A DNA stretch of 64,000 bases from Phycisphaerales bacterium (GCA_040221175.1 JAVJVK010000004.1:1038268-1102267), one strand, 5' to 3'. Shown: positions 45,991-54,183, numbered from the stretch's first letter. Made by a program: numbers and translations. The notes: generated from the letters alone by a model not told the origin.

Positions 45991-46821
45991 TCAGTCGCAG
46001 CCGTTCTGGAAGGCGTTGGAGAACGCGAGGAAATCGAAGATGGTGAAGGCGCCGTCGCCATCGAGATCGGCGAGCGCGTCACCTGCGTCAAACGCACTCT
46101 GGAAAGCGAGAAAATCAGCGACGTCGAGAATGCCGGAACCGTCAAAGTCGGCCAGACAAAGAATCTCCAGCGTGACGTCAAACTGGCCACGACCGGAGTT
46201 CCTGCAGCCAAAGCCGGTCCAGTCCGTGCACGCGTGGGATGCTCCGACGCGAGCCGACATGCTGTAGGTGCCCGGCTGAAGAACCAGGGTCGCATTGAAC
46301 TGTGCGGCCGGATCTGAAGAGATGGAGAAGACCGTTTCGGAAGTGGGCGCCAGCTGCCGCAGATTCGCCACAGTTTGCACGCCGTCTCCATCCTCGCTCA
46401 CGCTTGCGGTGATGCGGACTCGCTCCGGGGCATCGATGGAAAACTGGATCTGCTGATTGCAGTTCACCGTGCCGCTTGCCCGGCCACCATATGCGCCGCC
46501 GGTATCGCTGACGGTCGCGCCTGCTTCGAGATCGCAGTAGAAGAGCAAGGATCGTTCAGTGGGAATCGAACGCACCCGGGCCAGGTAGCCCGCGCTGGCG
46601 GGAAAGGAACTGGCATAGTTGTCGTACTCGGCATCCCAGAAGGCGAACACATCGCGCGGGTACGGCCGCTCCGTCCCGCTGATGAAGTCTCCGCCCGTCC
46701 CTTCGGCTCCGAGCGAGTAGCCAAGCGATCTGTCCTCGGACTCCAGGGTCATCTGGGCCCTCGCTGGCACGCCCATCGTCGCCACCGCGAGGAGAACCAT
46801 GGCCGGTCGCGCAGTCCTCAT
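45991..46821 (-). CDS. Secreted protein with C-terminal GC-type dockerin repeat
   Basis: The 276-residue protein has a signal peptide (to about residue 22, VPARAQ) and a beta-rich extracellular domain with Cys pairs (VNCNQQI, HACTDWTGFGCRN). Its C-terminal module has two loops of the dockerin/EF-hand type: ADFDGSGILDVADFLAFQSAF and ADLDGDGAFTIFDFLAFSNAF, ending NGCD. This is the planctomycete GC-type dockerin used as a C-terminal anchor or sorting mark. ATG at 46821 has GGAG 7 bases upstream; GTG at 46824 is an alternative one codon earlier. Confidence 0.85.
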   Translation of the reverse strand: MRTARPAMVLLAVATMGVPARAQMTLESEDRSLGYSLGAEGTGGDFISGTERPYPRDVFAFWDAEYDNYASSFPASAGYLARVRSIPTERSLLFYCDLEAGATVSDTGGAYGGRASGTVNCNQQIQFSIDAPERVRITASVSEDGDGVQTVANLRQLAPTSETVFSISSDPAAQFNATLVLQPGTYSMSARVGASHACTDWTGFGCRNSGRGQFDVTLEILCLADFDGSGILDVADFLAFQSAFDAGDALADLDGDGAFTIFDFLAFSNAFQNGCD

Positions 46822-46872
46822 CACCAGTCTCCTTTCAGTACAGGATAATGGACGTGACGTAGCCGTCCAAGG

Positions 46873-47250
46873 CTATTTCTGATCACCCCGCCCAATGAGC
46901 AAACCGCATTCTGGGCATTTGTCACCACTCAGCTTGCTGAGGTCGTAGCCGCAGCCGGGGCACTTGGGCCTGGGGACCTCCACGATCATTGCAAGGCCAA
47001 ACTGTGCCACCAGTGCAAGCACGAACGCGACGGCGAGGATCGCGATGGGGATGGCGAACCACTCGAAGTCGAGCGGGTGGGGCGAGCGTGCGAAGCCGGA
47101 ACCGGCCATCTGCCTGACCTCGAGGAATGCTCGCAAACGCAGGGCGATCCATGCGAGCGAGATGATCGTGAGCGTCAGGGTGGCAAGGCGGAGCAGGATC
47201 CGCACGCGCCAGCGCATCGCAATGACCTCGCTGGCCGATGGGCCGATCAT
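46873..47250 (-). CDS. Membrane protein with C-terminal zinc ribbon
   Basis: The 125-residue protein has two hydrophobic helices (LLRLATLTLTIISLAWIAL and FAIPIAILAVAFVLALVAQ) and ends in a zinc-ribbon-like CPGCGYDLSKLSGDKCPECG. This tail is recurrent in planctomycete membrane proteins and lies on the cytoplasmic side in the simplest topology. Function is unknown. Its ATG overlaps the stop of the upstream gene (ATGA), so the three genes 48661-46873 form one operon. Confidence 0.75.
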   Translation of the reverse strand: MIGPSASEVIAMRWRVRILLRLATLTLTIISLAWIALRLRAFLEVRQMAGSGFARSPHPLDFEWFAIPIAILAVAFVLALVAQFGLAMIVEVPRPKCPGCGYDLSKLSGDKCPECGLLIGRGDQK

Positions 47251-47534
47251 CGGACGTCTCCGCTGCCCAGCCGGCCGCCGGTGAGCCATCGCGCGAACGC
47301 CGGCTCGAAGAGCAGGAGCAGGCCGCCCAGCACGAGGTATCGCAGCACCATGAGGCCGTAGTACCAATCCTGATCGATGGGCATGCCCGCGGCCATGTAC
47401 TCGACGCGGTAGAGGGCCCAGCTCAGGAGCCAGAAGGCAGCCAGGACCATGCTCGCGGCACCAGCGAGCCGCACGATCATGGTTGCGGCGACGGCGGGCG
47501 TCCAGGGCTGCGGGTTGGCGCGTGGCTCGCTCAT
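47247..47534 (-). CDS. Small membrane protein of unknown function
   Basis: A 95-residue protein with two or three hydrophobic helices (about residues 15-40, 55-80) and a short polar tail. No family was recognised. The start lies 2 bases after the stop of the upstream gene, and its own stop overlaps the next ATG, so it is the middle gene of a tight operon. Confidence 0.7.
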   Translation of the reverse strand: MSEPRANPQPWTPAVAATMIVRLAGAASMVLAAFWLLSWALYRVEYMAAGMPIDQDWYYGLMVLRYLVLGGLLLLFEPAFARWLTGGRLGSGDVR

Positions 47535-47536
47535 GG

Positions 47537-48661
47537 CTAGTGCCCGAACAGGTTCGTCTGCGCGAACATGCCCGACTCCTCGAAGTGGGTGACGGCTTCC
47601 TCGACGGTCGTAAAAATGCGCGTGGCGGTCTCGGTAATGAACGGGCTGGGGGCCTTGCTCGGCCGCCAGACGACGTAGACCTCCTTGGTGTGCTCCCAGG
47701 CGTGCTGGAGTTCGCGCTCAACGCCGCTGCTGAGCCCGGGGATGCCCCCGGGCAGCTCGGGGATGTAGCTGACGATCATGTCGCTCTGGTCGATGAGCTT
47801 GAAGTCGCGCATGTAGATCTGGCCGTCGATGTCGCCGGCAATGTCAAGGACTTCTCTCGTTCGCACACGCAGGGGCTTGGCGCTCGCCTTGCCGCCGCCA
47901 AAGCTGTGGGGCGCGTGGTCGAAGAACTCCTGGCCCTGGCGGGCGGCCTCCAGGGCCCGGTCGAGCAGGAGCTTCTCGTCCACGTCGCCGGGGTCGAAGG
48001 TGATGAACTGCTCGGCCAGCTTGGCCCGGAAGGCGTCGATCTCGGCCAGCACGTCGGGCATGTCGACCACGTGGCTCATGGGGAAGCTGGGGTAGACCTT
48101 GCGCATCTCGGGCCGGCAGACCAGGCGGAACATGGTGCGGACGGTGCTGGCGTGGCGGCCCCGGCTGACGATGTAGAAGTCGCTGCCGGGGACGGCCTGG
48201 CTCATGAGCTCGGTGGCCAGAAGCTCTTCCTCTCGCCAGACCATGCAGTCCTTCATGGTGGCGTCGATCTCGTGGTCGCGGTGCAGGCGTTCGTGGACGG
48301 TCTCGATGTTGTCCACCAGGCAGATGAACAGGTCGGGCTTGAGCTTGTTGATCTGGTCGAAGTCGAAGGCGCTGAACAGGCCATGCCGCCAGCGGAACGT
48401 GGCGTGGGTGTTCACGAGCACGTTGGAGTGATCGCGGCTCTCGCTGATGACGTCCTTGAAGGCCGCTCGGCGGAGCGAGTGCAGCCGGCTCAGGGGCAGG
48501 TCGAGGATGCGCCCGGGGCGCACGTCGGGCGCCTCGGCGTACATCATGTCGCCCACGTTGAGCAGTTCGATGTGCTCGCCCTGCTGGCCCGCGAAGGCGG
48601 CGACCTCATCGAGGTACTTCTTCTTATCCAGCCCGATCTGCCCGGTGACGATCGCCCGCAT
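47537..48661 (-). CDS. Protein with kinase-like N-terminus and deoxyribosyltransferase-like C-terminus
   Basis: The 374-residue protein begins MRAIVTGQIGLDKKKYLDEV, which resembles a nucleotide-binding loop but lacks a full GxxxxGK[ST] motif. A long middle follows, with DLFICLVDNIETVHERL and a WREEELL segment as in adenylate- or nucleoside-kinase-like proteins. The last 110 residues, DQSDMIVSYIPE, SSGVERELQHAWEH and VYVVWRP, resemble the Rossmann-like nucleoside 2-deoxyribosyltransferase fold. The combination suggests nucleotide handling but no activity is established. It heads an operon with two membrane proteins. Confidence 0.6.
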   Translation of the reverse strand: MRAIVTGQIGLDKKKYLDEVAAFAGQQGEHIELLNVGDMMYAEAPDVRPGRILDLPLSRLHSLRRAAFKDVISESRDHSNVLVNTHATFRWRHGLFSAFDFDQINKLKPDLFICLVDNIETVHERLHRDHEIDATMKDCMVWREEELLATELMSQAVPGSDFYIVSRGRHASTVRTMFRLVCRPEMRKVYPSFPMSHVVDMPDVLAEIDAFRAKLAEQFITFDPGDVDEKLLLDRALEAARQGQEFFDHAPHSFGGGKASAKPLRVRTREVLDIAGDIDGQIYMRDFKLIDQSDMIVSYIPELPGGIPGLSSGVERELQHAWEHTKEVYVVWRPSKAPSPFITETATRIFTTVEEAVTHFEESGMFAQTNLFGH

Positions 48662-48912
48662 GCCGCCCTCCAACGCTGTGAGGTGGGTGATTCGATGGTC
48701 TCTCGAGCACCACACGGGGTAACCCGAAGGCCAAGTCTATTCGCCGCCCGTCGCTGGGCCGGAGCGAACTGGATCACTCCTGAGGGCGTAGCTACGCTTG
48801 GAACTGGACTGTGGCGCGGCGAACCAGGGGGTATCGCCGGCCGCACTCTTCCGACGCGACTTGCCCTGAAGGTCTCTCTCGGATGCATTCTCTCAGGGCA
48901 GGAGTCGGAAAC

Positions 48913-49272
48913 GTGAAGATTTATGTTGGAAACCTCCCGTATGACACCTCCGAGGGCGCCCTTCAGGAGCTCTTTGGCGAGTTCGGCGAGGTCGATAGCG
49001 TCTCGCTGATCATGGATCGCGAGACCGGACGCCCCCGCGGCTTCGGCTTCGTCGAGATGAACGACGATGCCGCGGCTCGAAACGCGCTCGAAGGCCTGAA
49101 CGGCAAGGACTTCGGCGGCCGTCCCCTGACCGTCAACGAAGCCAAGCCCCGTGAGGGTGGCGGCGGCGGTCGCGGCGGCTTCGGTGGTGGTCGTGGCGGC
49201 GGCGGTGGCGGCGGCTACGGCGGTGGCCGTGGCGGCGGTGGCGGGGGTGGCGGCGGCTGGGGCCGTCGTTAA
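48913..49272 (+). CDS. RRM-type glycine-rich RNA-binding protein
   Basis: A 119-residue protein with one RRM: KIYVGNLPYD (RNP2) and RGFGFVEM (RNP1), then a tail of Gly with scattered Arg, Tyr and Trp. It resembles cyanobacterial Rbp and plant glycine-rich proteins, often cold-induced. GTG at 48913 is preferred: AGGAG lies about 8 bases upstream and RNP2 begins at residue 2. An upstream ATG at 48883 would add 10 residues. A desaturase gene follows after 36 bases. Confidence 0.9.
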   Translation: MKIYVGNLPYDTSEGALQELFGEFGEVDSVSLIMDRETGRPRGFGFVEMNDDAAARNALEGLNGKDFGGRPLTVNEAKPREGGGGGRGGFGGGRGGGGGGGYGGGRGGGGGGGGGWGRR

Positions 49273-49308
49273 AGACTTCCAGACCCTCGACCCCGATAAA
49301 AGGATCCT

Positions 49309-50289
49309 ATGACAACCATTCCATCTCCGACCCCTGCGGTCGTCCGTCGAGACGCCGCGGCCCAGGCTACGGCCCGCGCCGCGGTTCGTGAAAAAGAGGA
49401 TTACGGTCCGCTGCCCCTGGGGCAGCGCATCGCGAATCTGATCTTCATCCTCGTGCCCTTGTGCGCGCTCGTTTGGGCGATTGTCTATGCCTGGGGCGTC
49501 GGAGTGGGATGGACCGAACTTGGCCTGATGACCGGGTTCTACCTGGTCACCGGCTTCGGCGTGACGATCGGTTACCACCGGTTGTTCACGCATAAGTCCT
49601 TCCGCACCGGCCCGATCATGACCACCATCCTGGGGGTCCTCGGATCGATGGCCAGCGAAGGCCCGATCATCACCTGGGTGGCCCACCACCGGTGCCACCA
49701 CCAGCACAGCGACGCCGAGCACGACCCCCACTCGCCCCATGGCCACGGCTCGGGATTCAAGGGACTGGTCAAGGGCTTCTTCATGAGCCACGTTGGCTGG
49801 ATGATCGTGGGCGGCCGCCGCGACCTGAAGAAGTACGTGCCCGACCTCGAGGCCGACCCGTTGATCAGCAAGCTCAGCAGCATGTTCCTGGTGTGGATGG
49901 CCCTCAGCCTGCTGCTGCCGGCCGTCATCGGCGGGCTCATCACGATGAGCTGGTGGGGCGCGTTCCTGGGCTTCGTGTGGGGCGGGCTCATCCGCATCGC
50001 CGTGGTCCACCACATCACCTGGAGCGTCAACAGCGTCTGCCACATCTGGGGCAGCCGACCCTTCGACAGCCACGACGAGAGCCGCAACAACGCCATTGTG
50101 GGCGTGCTCGCGCTCGGCGAGGGCTGGCACAACAACCACCACGCCTTCCCCACCAGCGCCCGCCACGGACTCAAGTGGTGGCAGTTCGACAGCAGCTACC
50201 TCATCATCAAGGCGATGGAGAAGCTGGGCCTGGCCTGGGACGTCAAGGTGCCCACCGCCGAGCGGATGGCCAAGAAGGCCGTGGCCTGA
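49309..50289 (+). CDS. Acyl-CoA/acyl-lipid fatty-acid desaturase
   Basis: A 326-residue integral membrane diiron desaturase that introduces double bonds in fatty acyl chains, probably Delta9. The three histidine boxes are present: HRLFTH (His90, His95), HHRCHH (residues 126-131) and HNNHH near the C-terminus. Four hydrophobic segments flank them as expected. It follows the RRM protein gene closely, so both may respond to temperature. A strong terminator lies 28 bases after the stop. Confidence 0.93.
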   Translation: MTTIPSPTPAVVRRDAAAQATARAAVREKEDYGPLPLGQRIANLIFILVPLCALVWAIVYAWGVGVGWTELGLMTGFYLVTGFGVTIGYHRLFTHKSFRTGPIMTTILGVLGSMASEGPIITWVAHHRCHHQHSDAEHDPHSPHGHGSGFKGLVKGFFMSHVGWMIVGGRRDLKKYVPDLEADPLISKLSSMFLVWMALSLLLPAVIGGLITMSWWGAFLGFVWGGLIRIAVVHHITWSVNSVCHIWGSRPFDSHDESRNNAIVGVLALGEGWHNNHHAFPTSARHGLKWWQFDSSYLIIKAMEKLGLAWDVKVPTAERMAKKAVA

Positions 50290-50316
50290 TCCGAAACTGA
50301 ACCTGAACTTCACGAA

Positions 50317-50341
50317 CCCGCCGCACGCCGGCGGGTTTTTC
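50317..50341 (+). terminator. Rho-independent terminator after the desaturase gene
   Basis: CCCGCCG and CGGCGGG form a 7-bp stem with a short loop, followed by TTTTTC. It ends exactly where the convergent gene stops, so it closes the desaturase transcript. Confidence 0.9.
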
Positions 50342-51405
50342 TATTTGGTCTGTTGCTGGCGGCTGAACTCGGCGAGACGGTCCTCGAATTCCTCGTCGAG
50401 CGCGCGTCGGGCCGCGCGGCTCTCGTAGATCGTCTCGTTGGCCTTGCCCGACGCGTCCCAGTCCTCGGCGGCCATGGCGTGGAGGTGGGCGTCCAGCGCG
50501 GCGGCCCAGTCGCGATTGATGGGCGCGGCCCGTTCTTCGTAGTCGGCCGCGATTGCTTCCAGGCGTTCGCAGTCCTTGTCGGTGAGCGTGCGGTTCAGGC
50601 GCAGGGCGCCGATGATCTTCTGCGGGCCGCTGCGTTCGTAGGGCTCGGGCCAGAACGCCTCGCGCACGGCCCGGTCCCAGCGATCGTGATGTTCTTCGGA
50701 CAGGGCCTGCTTGATCCGGCGGGCGAACTGGATGTTGGTCTTCTTGGCGCGGAGCCCGAGTGACTGCACGTCCTCGGCGGGCTTTGCGTCCTGCAACGCC
50801 GCGAAATCCATCGGCAGCATGCCGACCTCCACGCGCCGGATCGGATCGATCGCCAGCTCGTACTCCAGCAGGATCCCGGCGATCGGCTCGCGCTGGTCGT
50901 GGCCCAGGCGGCGGGCCAGGTCGACCACGTCGGCTGAATCGCCGAAGGGGCTCTGGGCTGCCGAGACACGATCCCGGCGCCAGGCACGCTCCACGCGCTC
51001 GACGCCCTCGCGCTGCTGGGGCGTGGTGGCCAGGGCGAGGAGGTCGTCGATCAGTTCCTGCTCGATTCGCAGCGGCCTGGCGAACAGTTCGAGCGTGCCT
51101 TCCGCGTCGGCCGTCGCGCGCAGGAACGACCGGAAGTATGCGCCGGCGAGCCCGTTCTCGCGCAGGTCCTCGGCGCTATCGGCCGCCTGGTCCATGGCCA
51201 TTTCGCGGATGGCGCTGGCCGCGTCGCGCATCTCGGCGCGGTACGCCCGGTAGCGCTCGATCGCCTGGGCCTCCTGCTCGTCGGTGAGCGCGAGCAACTC
51301 GGCGTAGTGGCGCACGTCGCCGGCGTCGATGGCGGCCGCGTCTTGGGCGGCGGCGGTCGCGACGCACGCAAGGGCGGCAACGGTTCCATTCACCACGGCC
51401 CGCAT
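50341..51405 (-). CDS. Secreted alpha-helical protein of unknown function (paralogue A)
   Basis: The 354-residue protein has a signal peptide (to about residue 20) and is otherwise helical and charged. It shares motifs with the gene upstream (51409-52698): WDRAVREAFWPEPY against WDLAYKKARWPQVY, and matching LTDKDCERLEAIAADYEERAAPINRDW-type and RALDEEFEDRLA segments, so the two are diverged tandem duplicates. The pattern vaguely recalls Spy/LTxxQ periplasmic chaperones, but no LTxxQ repeat is clear. The start lies 3 bases after the upstream stop. Confidence 0.75.
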   Translation of the reverse strand: MRAVVNGTVAALACVATAAAQDAAAIDAGDVRHYAELLALTDEQEAQAIERYRAYRAEMRDAASAIREMAMDQAADSAEDLRENGLAGAYFRSFLRATADAEGTLELFARPLRIEQELIDDLLALATTPQQREGVERVERAWRRDRVSAAQSPFGDSADVVDLARRLGHDQREPIAGILLEYELAIDPIRRVEVGMLPMDFAALQDAKPAEDVQSLGLRAKKTNIQFARRIKQALSEEHHDRWDRAVREAFWPEPYERSGPQKIIGALRLNRTLTDKDCERLEAIAADYEERAAPINRDWAAALDAHLHAMAAEDWDASGKANETIYESRAARRALDEEFEDRLAEFSRQQQTK

Positions 51406-51408
51406 CGC

Positions 51409-52698
51409 TCACCCCCCGCCCATCTGCCGGATCACCTCGTCGGCGTCGACCGCGCCGCCGGTGGTGGTGGGCATGGCGTCGCGCTGCTCGGGCGTCAGGA
51501 TGGCCAGCACGCGCTGGGCGAAGCGCTCGTCGAGCGCGGCCCGGTCGGCCCGGGCCTGCTGCACGGCTTCCTGCATGGCCTGGTAGGCCTGCCACTTCTC
51601 CTGGTTCCATTCGCCGCTCATGTCGCGGCTGGCGGCCTCCTGCTCGGCGATGGCGTCGATCCACTTCCTGTTGGCCGGCTCGGCCTCGCGCACGTACTGG
51701 TTCATGGCCGCCTCGATGCCTTCGCGCTGCTCGCCGGAGAGGCCCTCGAGCGCGAGCGCCGCGTCGTGCGTGCGGTGGAAGTCGCTTGGCGCATAGACCT
51801 GCGGCCAGCGGGCTTTTTTGTAGGCAAGGTCCCAGGCGTCGCGCATCGACGCGGGCATGGCGTTGTGGATGCGCCGCGCGGAGCGCTCGTTCACGGCGGA
51901 GATCCGCTCGATCATCGCCTCCATCTCCTGCTCCATGCGGTCCTCGCCATCCCACGCCTGGTCGCCCTCGCTCATGGCCTGCGCCATCTCGCGGAAGGCC
52001 GCCAGGACGCGATCGACGAAGGGCGCGCACAGCTCGCCCAGCTCGCGCTCGTACTCGTAGAGCGCCTGCTGCGCGGGGCCGGCGTCGCCCATCGCGCCAT
52101 CCTCGGGCAGCACGGGCGGGTCCATCGAGCGGGCGATGGCCACCAGGTCGACCAGCCCCGCGCTCGTGCCGCCGTTCATGGTGCTCATGGCCACGGCCAT
52201 CTCGCGGGCCCGCGTGCGCACGACGCGCTCGTGGGCGGCCCGCTGGTCCTCGCTGGCCGCCAGGGCGCCCAGGTCCTGCACGTACTGCTCGCCCAGGGTG
52301 ACAACACGCTCCATGAAGCCCATGGCGACCTTCATCATGTCGGCCATCATGGCCTGGGCCTGCTCCCAGTCGGCGTCTTCGCCGGACATCTTCTCCTCGA
52401 GCGTGCGCATGACGTCGCGCATCTTGACCGCCGCGTCGCGGTACTGGCCCAGGTACGCGCGGTGCATCTCCAGGGCGACCTCGCGCTGCAGCTCGTCCAG
52501 GTCCATCAGGTCGGCGTAGAAGGCCGCCGACTCGCGCGGGATGCTCAGGACCATCATCTCCTGGAGCATCTCGTCGTCTTCGTCGGCCTGGGCTTGCTCG
52601 GCGCCCTCGACCTGCCGGGCCCACGCCGGCGCGACGCCGACCCCGCCCAGGGCGATGCCCAGCCCGACCACCCCCGCCACCATCCACCTCGCGTCCAT
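51409..52698 (-). CDS. Secreted alpha-helical protein of unknown function (paralogue B)
   Basis: The 429-residue protein starts with a signal peptide (WMVAGVVGLGIALGGVGVA) and an acidic Gln/Glu-rich linker, then long helices with DMMKVAMGFMERVVTLGEQY and the shared motifs described for its neighbour. ATG at 52698 is preceded by GAAGGGG. The frame stays open for another 700 bases upstream through two repeat arrays, but the signal peptide fixes the start. Its upstream region is the long gene-free spacer. No function is recognised. Confidence 0.78.
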   Translation of the reverse strand: MDARWMVAGVVGLGIALGGVGVAPAWARQVEGAEQAQADEDDEMLQEMMVLSIPRESAAFYADLMDLDELQREVALEMHRAYLGQYRDAAVKMRDVMRTLEEKMSGEDADWEQAQAMMADMMKVAMGFMERVVTLGEQYVQDLGALAASEDQRAAHERVVRTRAREMAVAMSTMNGGTSAGLVDLVAIARSMDPPVLPEDGAMGDAGPAQQALYEYERELGELCAPFVDRVLAAFREMAQAMSEGDQAWDGEDRMEQEMEAMIERISAVNERSARRIHNAMPASMRDAWDLAYKKARWPQVYAPSDFHRTHDAALALEGLSGEQREGIEAAMNQYVREAEPANRKWIDAIAEQEAASRDMSGEWNQEKWQAYQAMQEAVQQARADRAALDERFAQRVLAILTPEQRDAMPTTTGGAVDADEVIRQMGGG

Positions 52699-52909
52699 CG
52701 CTGGCCCCTTCCCGCCGGATTCGCCCGGCCCGCAGGTTATAGGGATATCGCGCGGGCGGGTTGCGGGCCCGATGGGGGCGTGGCCCGTTGCCTCCGGGCC
52801 GCGATCGTGGCCGAACGCGGGCGGAGCGCCGTGATTCTCGGACCGCGCGGCGGGGATCCGGCGGGGGGCGGGCCGCCGCGGGCCCGGTGCGGCGACGCCC
52901 AGATGCCGG

Positions 52910-53035
52910 GCGGCGCGGCCCGGGTCCTGCGTCGCGCGGCCCGGCTTCCGGGTCGCGCTGCTCGGTTCTTGGGTCGCGTTGCTCGGTTCTCGGGTCGCGC
53001 TGCTGAGGGCCCGGGTCGCGTGGCCCGGCGGCGGG
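52910..53035. repeat. Tandem array of degenerate 21-bp repeats (array 2)
   Basis: The hexamer GTCGCG recurs at 52931, 52952, 52973, 52994 and 53015 with a diverged copy at 52910, exactly 21 bases apart. The unit reads GTCGCGCTGCTCGGTTCTTGG in its central copies, with diverged outer copies. It has no spacers. On the minus strand it reads as heptads such as SSATREP and SNATQEP; on the plus strand as AARFLGR-type heptads. Confidence 0.88.
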
Positions 53036-53190
53036 GCCTCGTCGCCCCATGGCCGAACCCGCCACGCCCGGGCCGGTTTCCCCCGGGAAACGGGCGGACC
53101 TTGGCGATTCTCGGACGCGATGGCGAGAAACCGGCAAGGAATGGGCGTTTTTCGGCCCGCGAAGGCGACGAGCGGCCGGCGTGTAACTTC

Positions 53191-53379
53191 GTCACGAAAA
53201 TGTACGTCGTCGTACCAAAAAGATTCGTCGTCGTACAGAAAAGGTATGACGACGTACAAAAGGGGTATGACGACGTACAAAAGAGGTACGACGGCGTAGC
53301 GAAACGATGCGACGACGCACCAGAACGGTATGACGATGCGCCGAAGAGGTACGGCGTCGTACGGACCGGGCGCGTCGAA
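53191..53379. repeat. Tandem array of degenerate 21-bp repeats (array 3)
   Basis: GTAC or a near variant recurs at 53212, 53233, 53254, 53275, 53296, 53317, 53338 and 53359 with a diverged copy at 53191, exactly 21 bases apart. The central units read AGGTATGACGACGTACAAAAG, with half-palindromic GTAYGACGACGTAC cores; the first units carry the reversed GTCGTC in place of GACGAC. The unit is A/T-richer than the flanks. Plus-strand heptads read KRYDDVQ, minus-strand ones VIPLLYV. No start codon with family similarity uses either frame. Confidence 0.9.
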
Positions 53380-53487
53380 GCGCAGGAGCCGCCCGGCGTC
53401 GTTCGGCACCGGCATGGCATCGCGGCGCCACCGTGCCGACCCGCGCCGCCGGCCGATGGCCCGGCGCCGATGGGGAACGCGCGTGGG

Positions 53488-54183
53488 TCACGGGCGGATC
53501 GGGACGCTCGCGGCCCGGTCGCCCTCCTGCTTCACGTCCAGCGCCTCGACGATTGCGGCAATGTGATGGGGCTCCAGCCGGCCCTTTCCATGACCGTCGA
53601 AGAGGAGGAAGACCTCGCCCGCATGGATCTCGATTGCCGAAAGTCCGCGGCCATAGCCGATTGCGAATGCCCCGCGGAGCGACAGTTCGGCGGCGTCGTG
53701 GAGCCCGACGCGTGCATCGGCCATGCGGTCGTGCCACACATTGATGGGTTCGTGTCGCCGACCTTCCGATCGCAGCGTGGCGACCTTCCGAAGCCCGCGA
53801 CGGCCCTGCATCATCGGGCCGGTCGTTGCAAGGGCGTTGCCCTGAGCCAGATCGTCGGCGACGAGGACGCCCGGGCATCGCACGAACGCAACGACGCGAT
53901 CGTGCTGCCAGAGGCAGGCGATCTCGATGCTGCCGTCAAGAAGATCGTCCAGCACGGCGCATGGGGCGCTGTGGGTTCCACCGAGCTCGCGCCGCAACGT
54001 GCGGAGTCCGCCGAGCCACGGGGGCGCGAGATCTCTGGCGCGCGGCCCTTGCGACGCCGCGCATAATCGCGGGAAGTAATGCGCCGCGAAGCCGAATCGG
54101 CCCCGCTCGACGCGCCTGGCCCACCAGACCATGCCGATCAGGAAGGCGAGTGCGGCGGCAGTGAAGAGCCACGCGGGGATCAT
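53488..54183 (-). CDS. Single-pass membrane protein of unknown function
   Basis: A 231-residue protein with an N-terminal membrane helix (LFTAAALAFLIGMVWWA) and a mostly hydrophilic alpha/beta domain of no known family, including IEIACLWQHDRVVAFVRCPG and a final GEVFLLFDGHGKGRLEPHHIAAIVEAL. The spacer with repeat arrays lies downstream of its stop. It precedes the zinc-ribbon paralogue cluster on the same strand in reverse order, separated by 36 bases from 54220. Confidence 0.65.
   Translation of the reverse strand: MIPAWLFTAAALAFLIGMVWWARRVERGRFGFAAHYFPRLCAASQGPRARDLAPPWLGGLRTLRRELGGTHSAPCAVLDDLLDGSIEIACLWQHDRVVAFVRCPGVLVADDLAQGNALATTGPMMQGRRGLRKVATLRSEGRRHEPINVWHDRMADARVGLHDAAELSLRGAFAIGYGRGLSAIEIHAGEVFLLFDGHGKGRLEPHHIAAIVEALDVKQEGDRAASVPIRP

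Larger units (their letters stand above)
52699..53487. other. Long gene-free spacer holding two repeat arrays
   Basis: This 789-base spacer lies between two minus-strand genes. It contains array 2 (52910-53035) and array 3 (53191-53379). Outside them are GC-rich stretches without recognisable genes and an A-rich patch (53195-53220). In the minus strand it is the leader of paralogue B, so promoters for that gene should lie near 52700-52800; none could be fixed. Confidence 0.6.

Noticed and set aside
53191-53379. Heptad-repeat protein encoded by array 3
   Set aside because: An ATG at 53200 opens a frame, but it lacks a ribosome binding site and runs on antisense through the gene at 53488-54183. 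Kept as a repeat with coding left open as a hypothesis.
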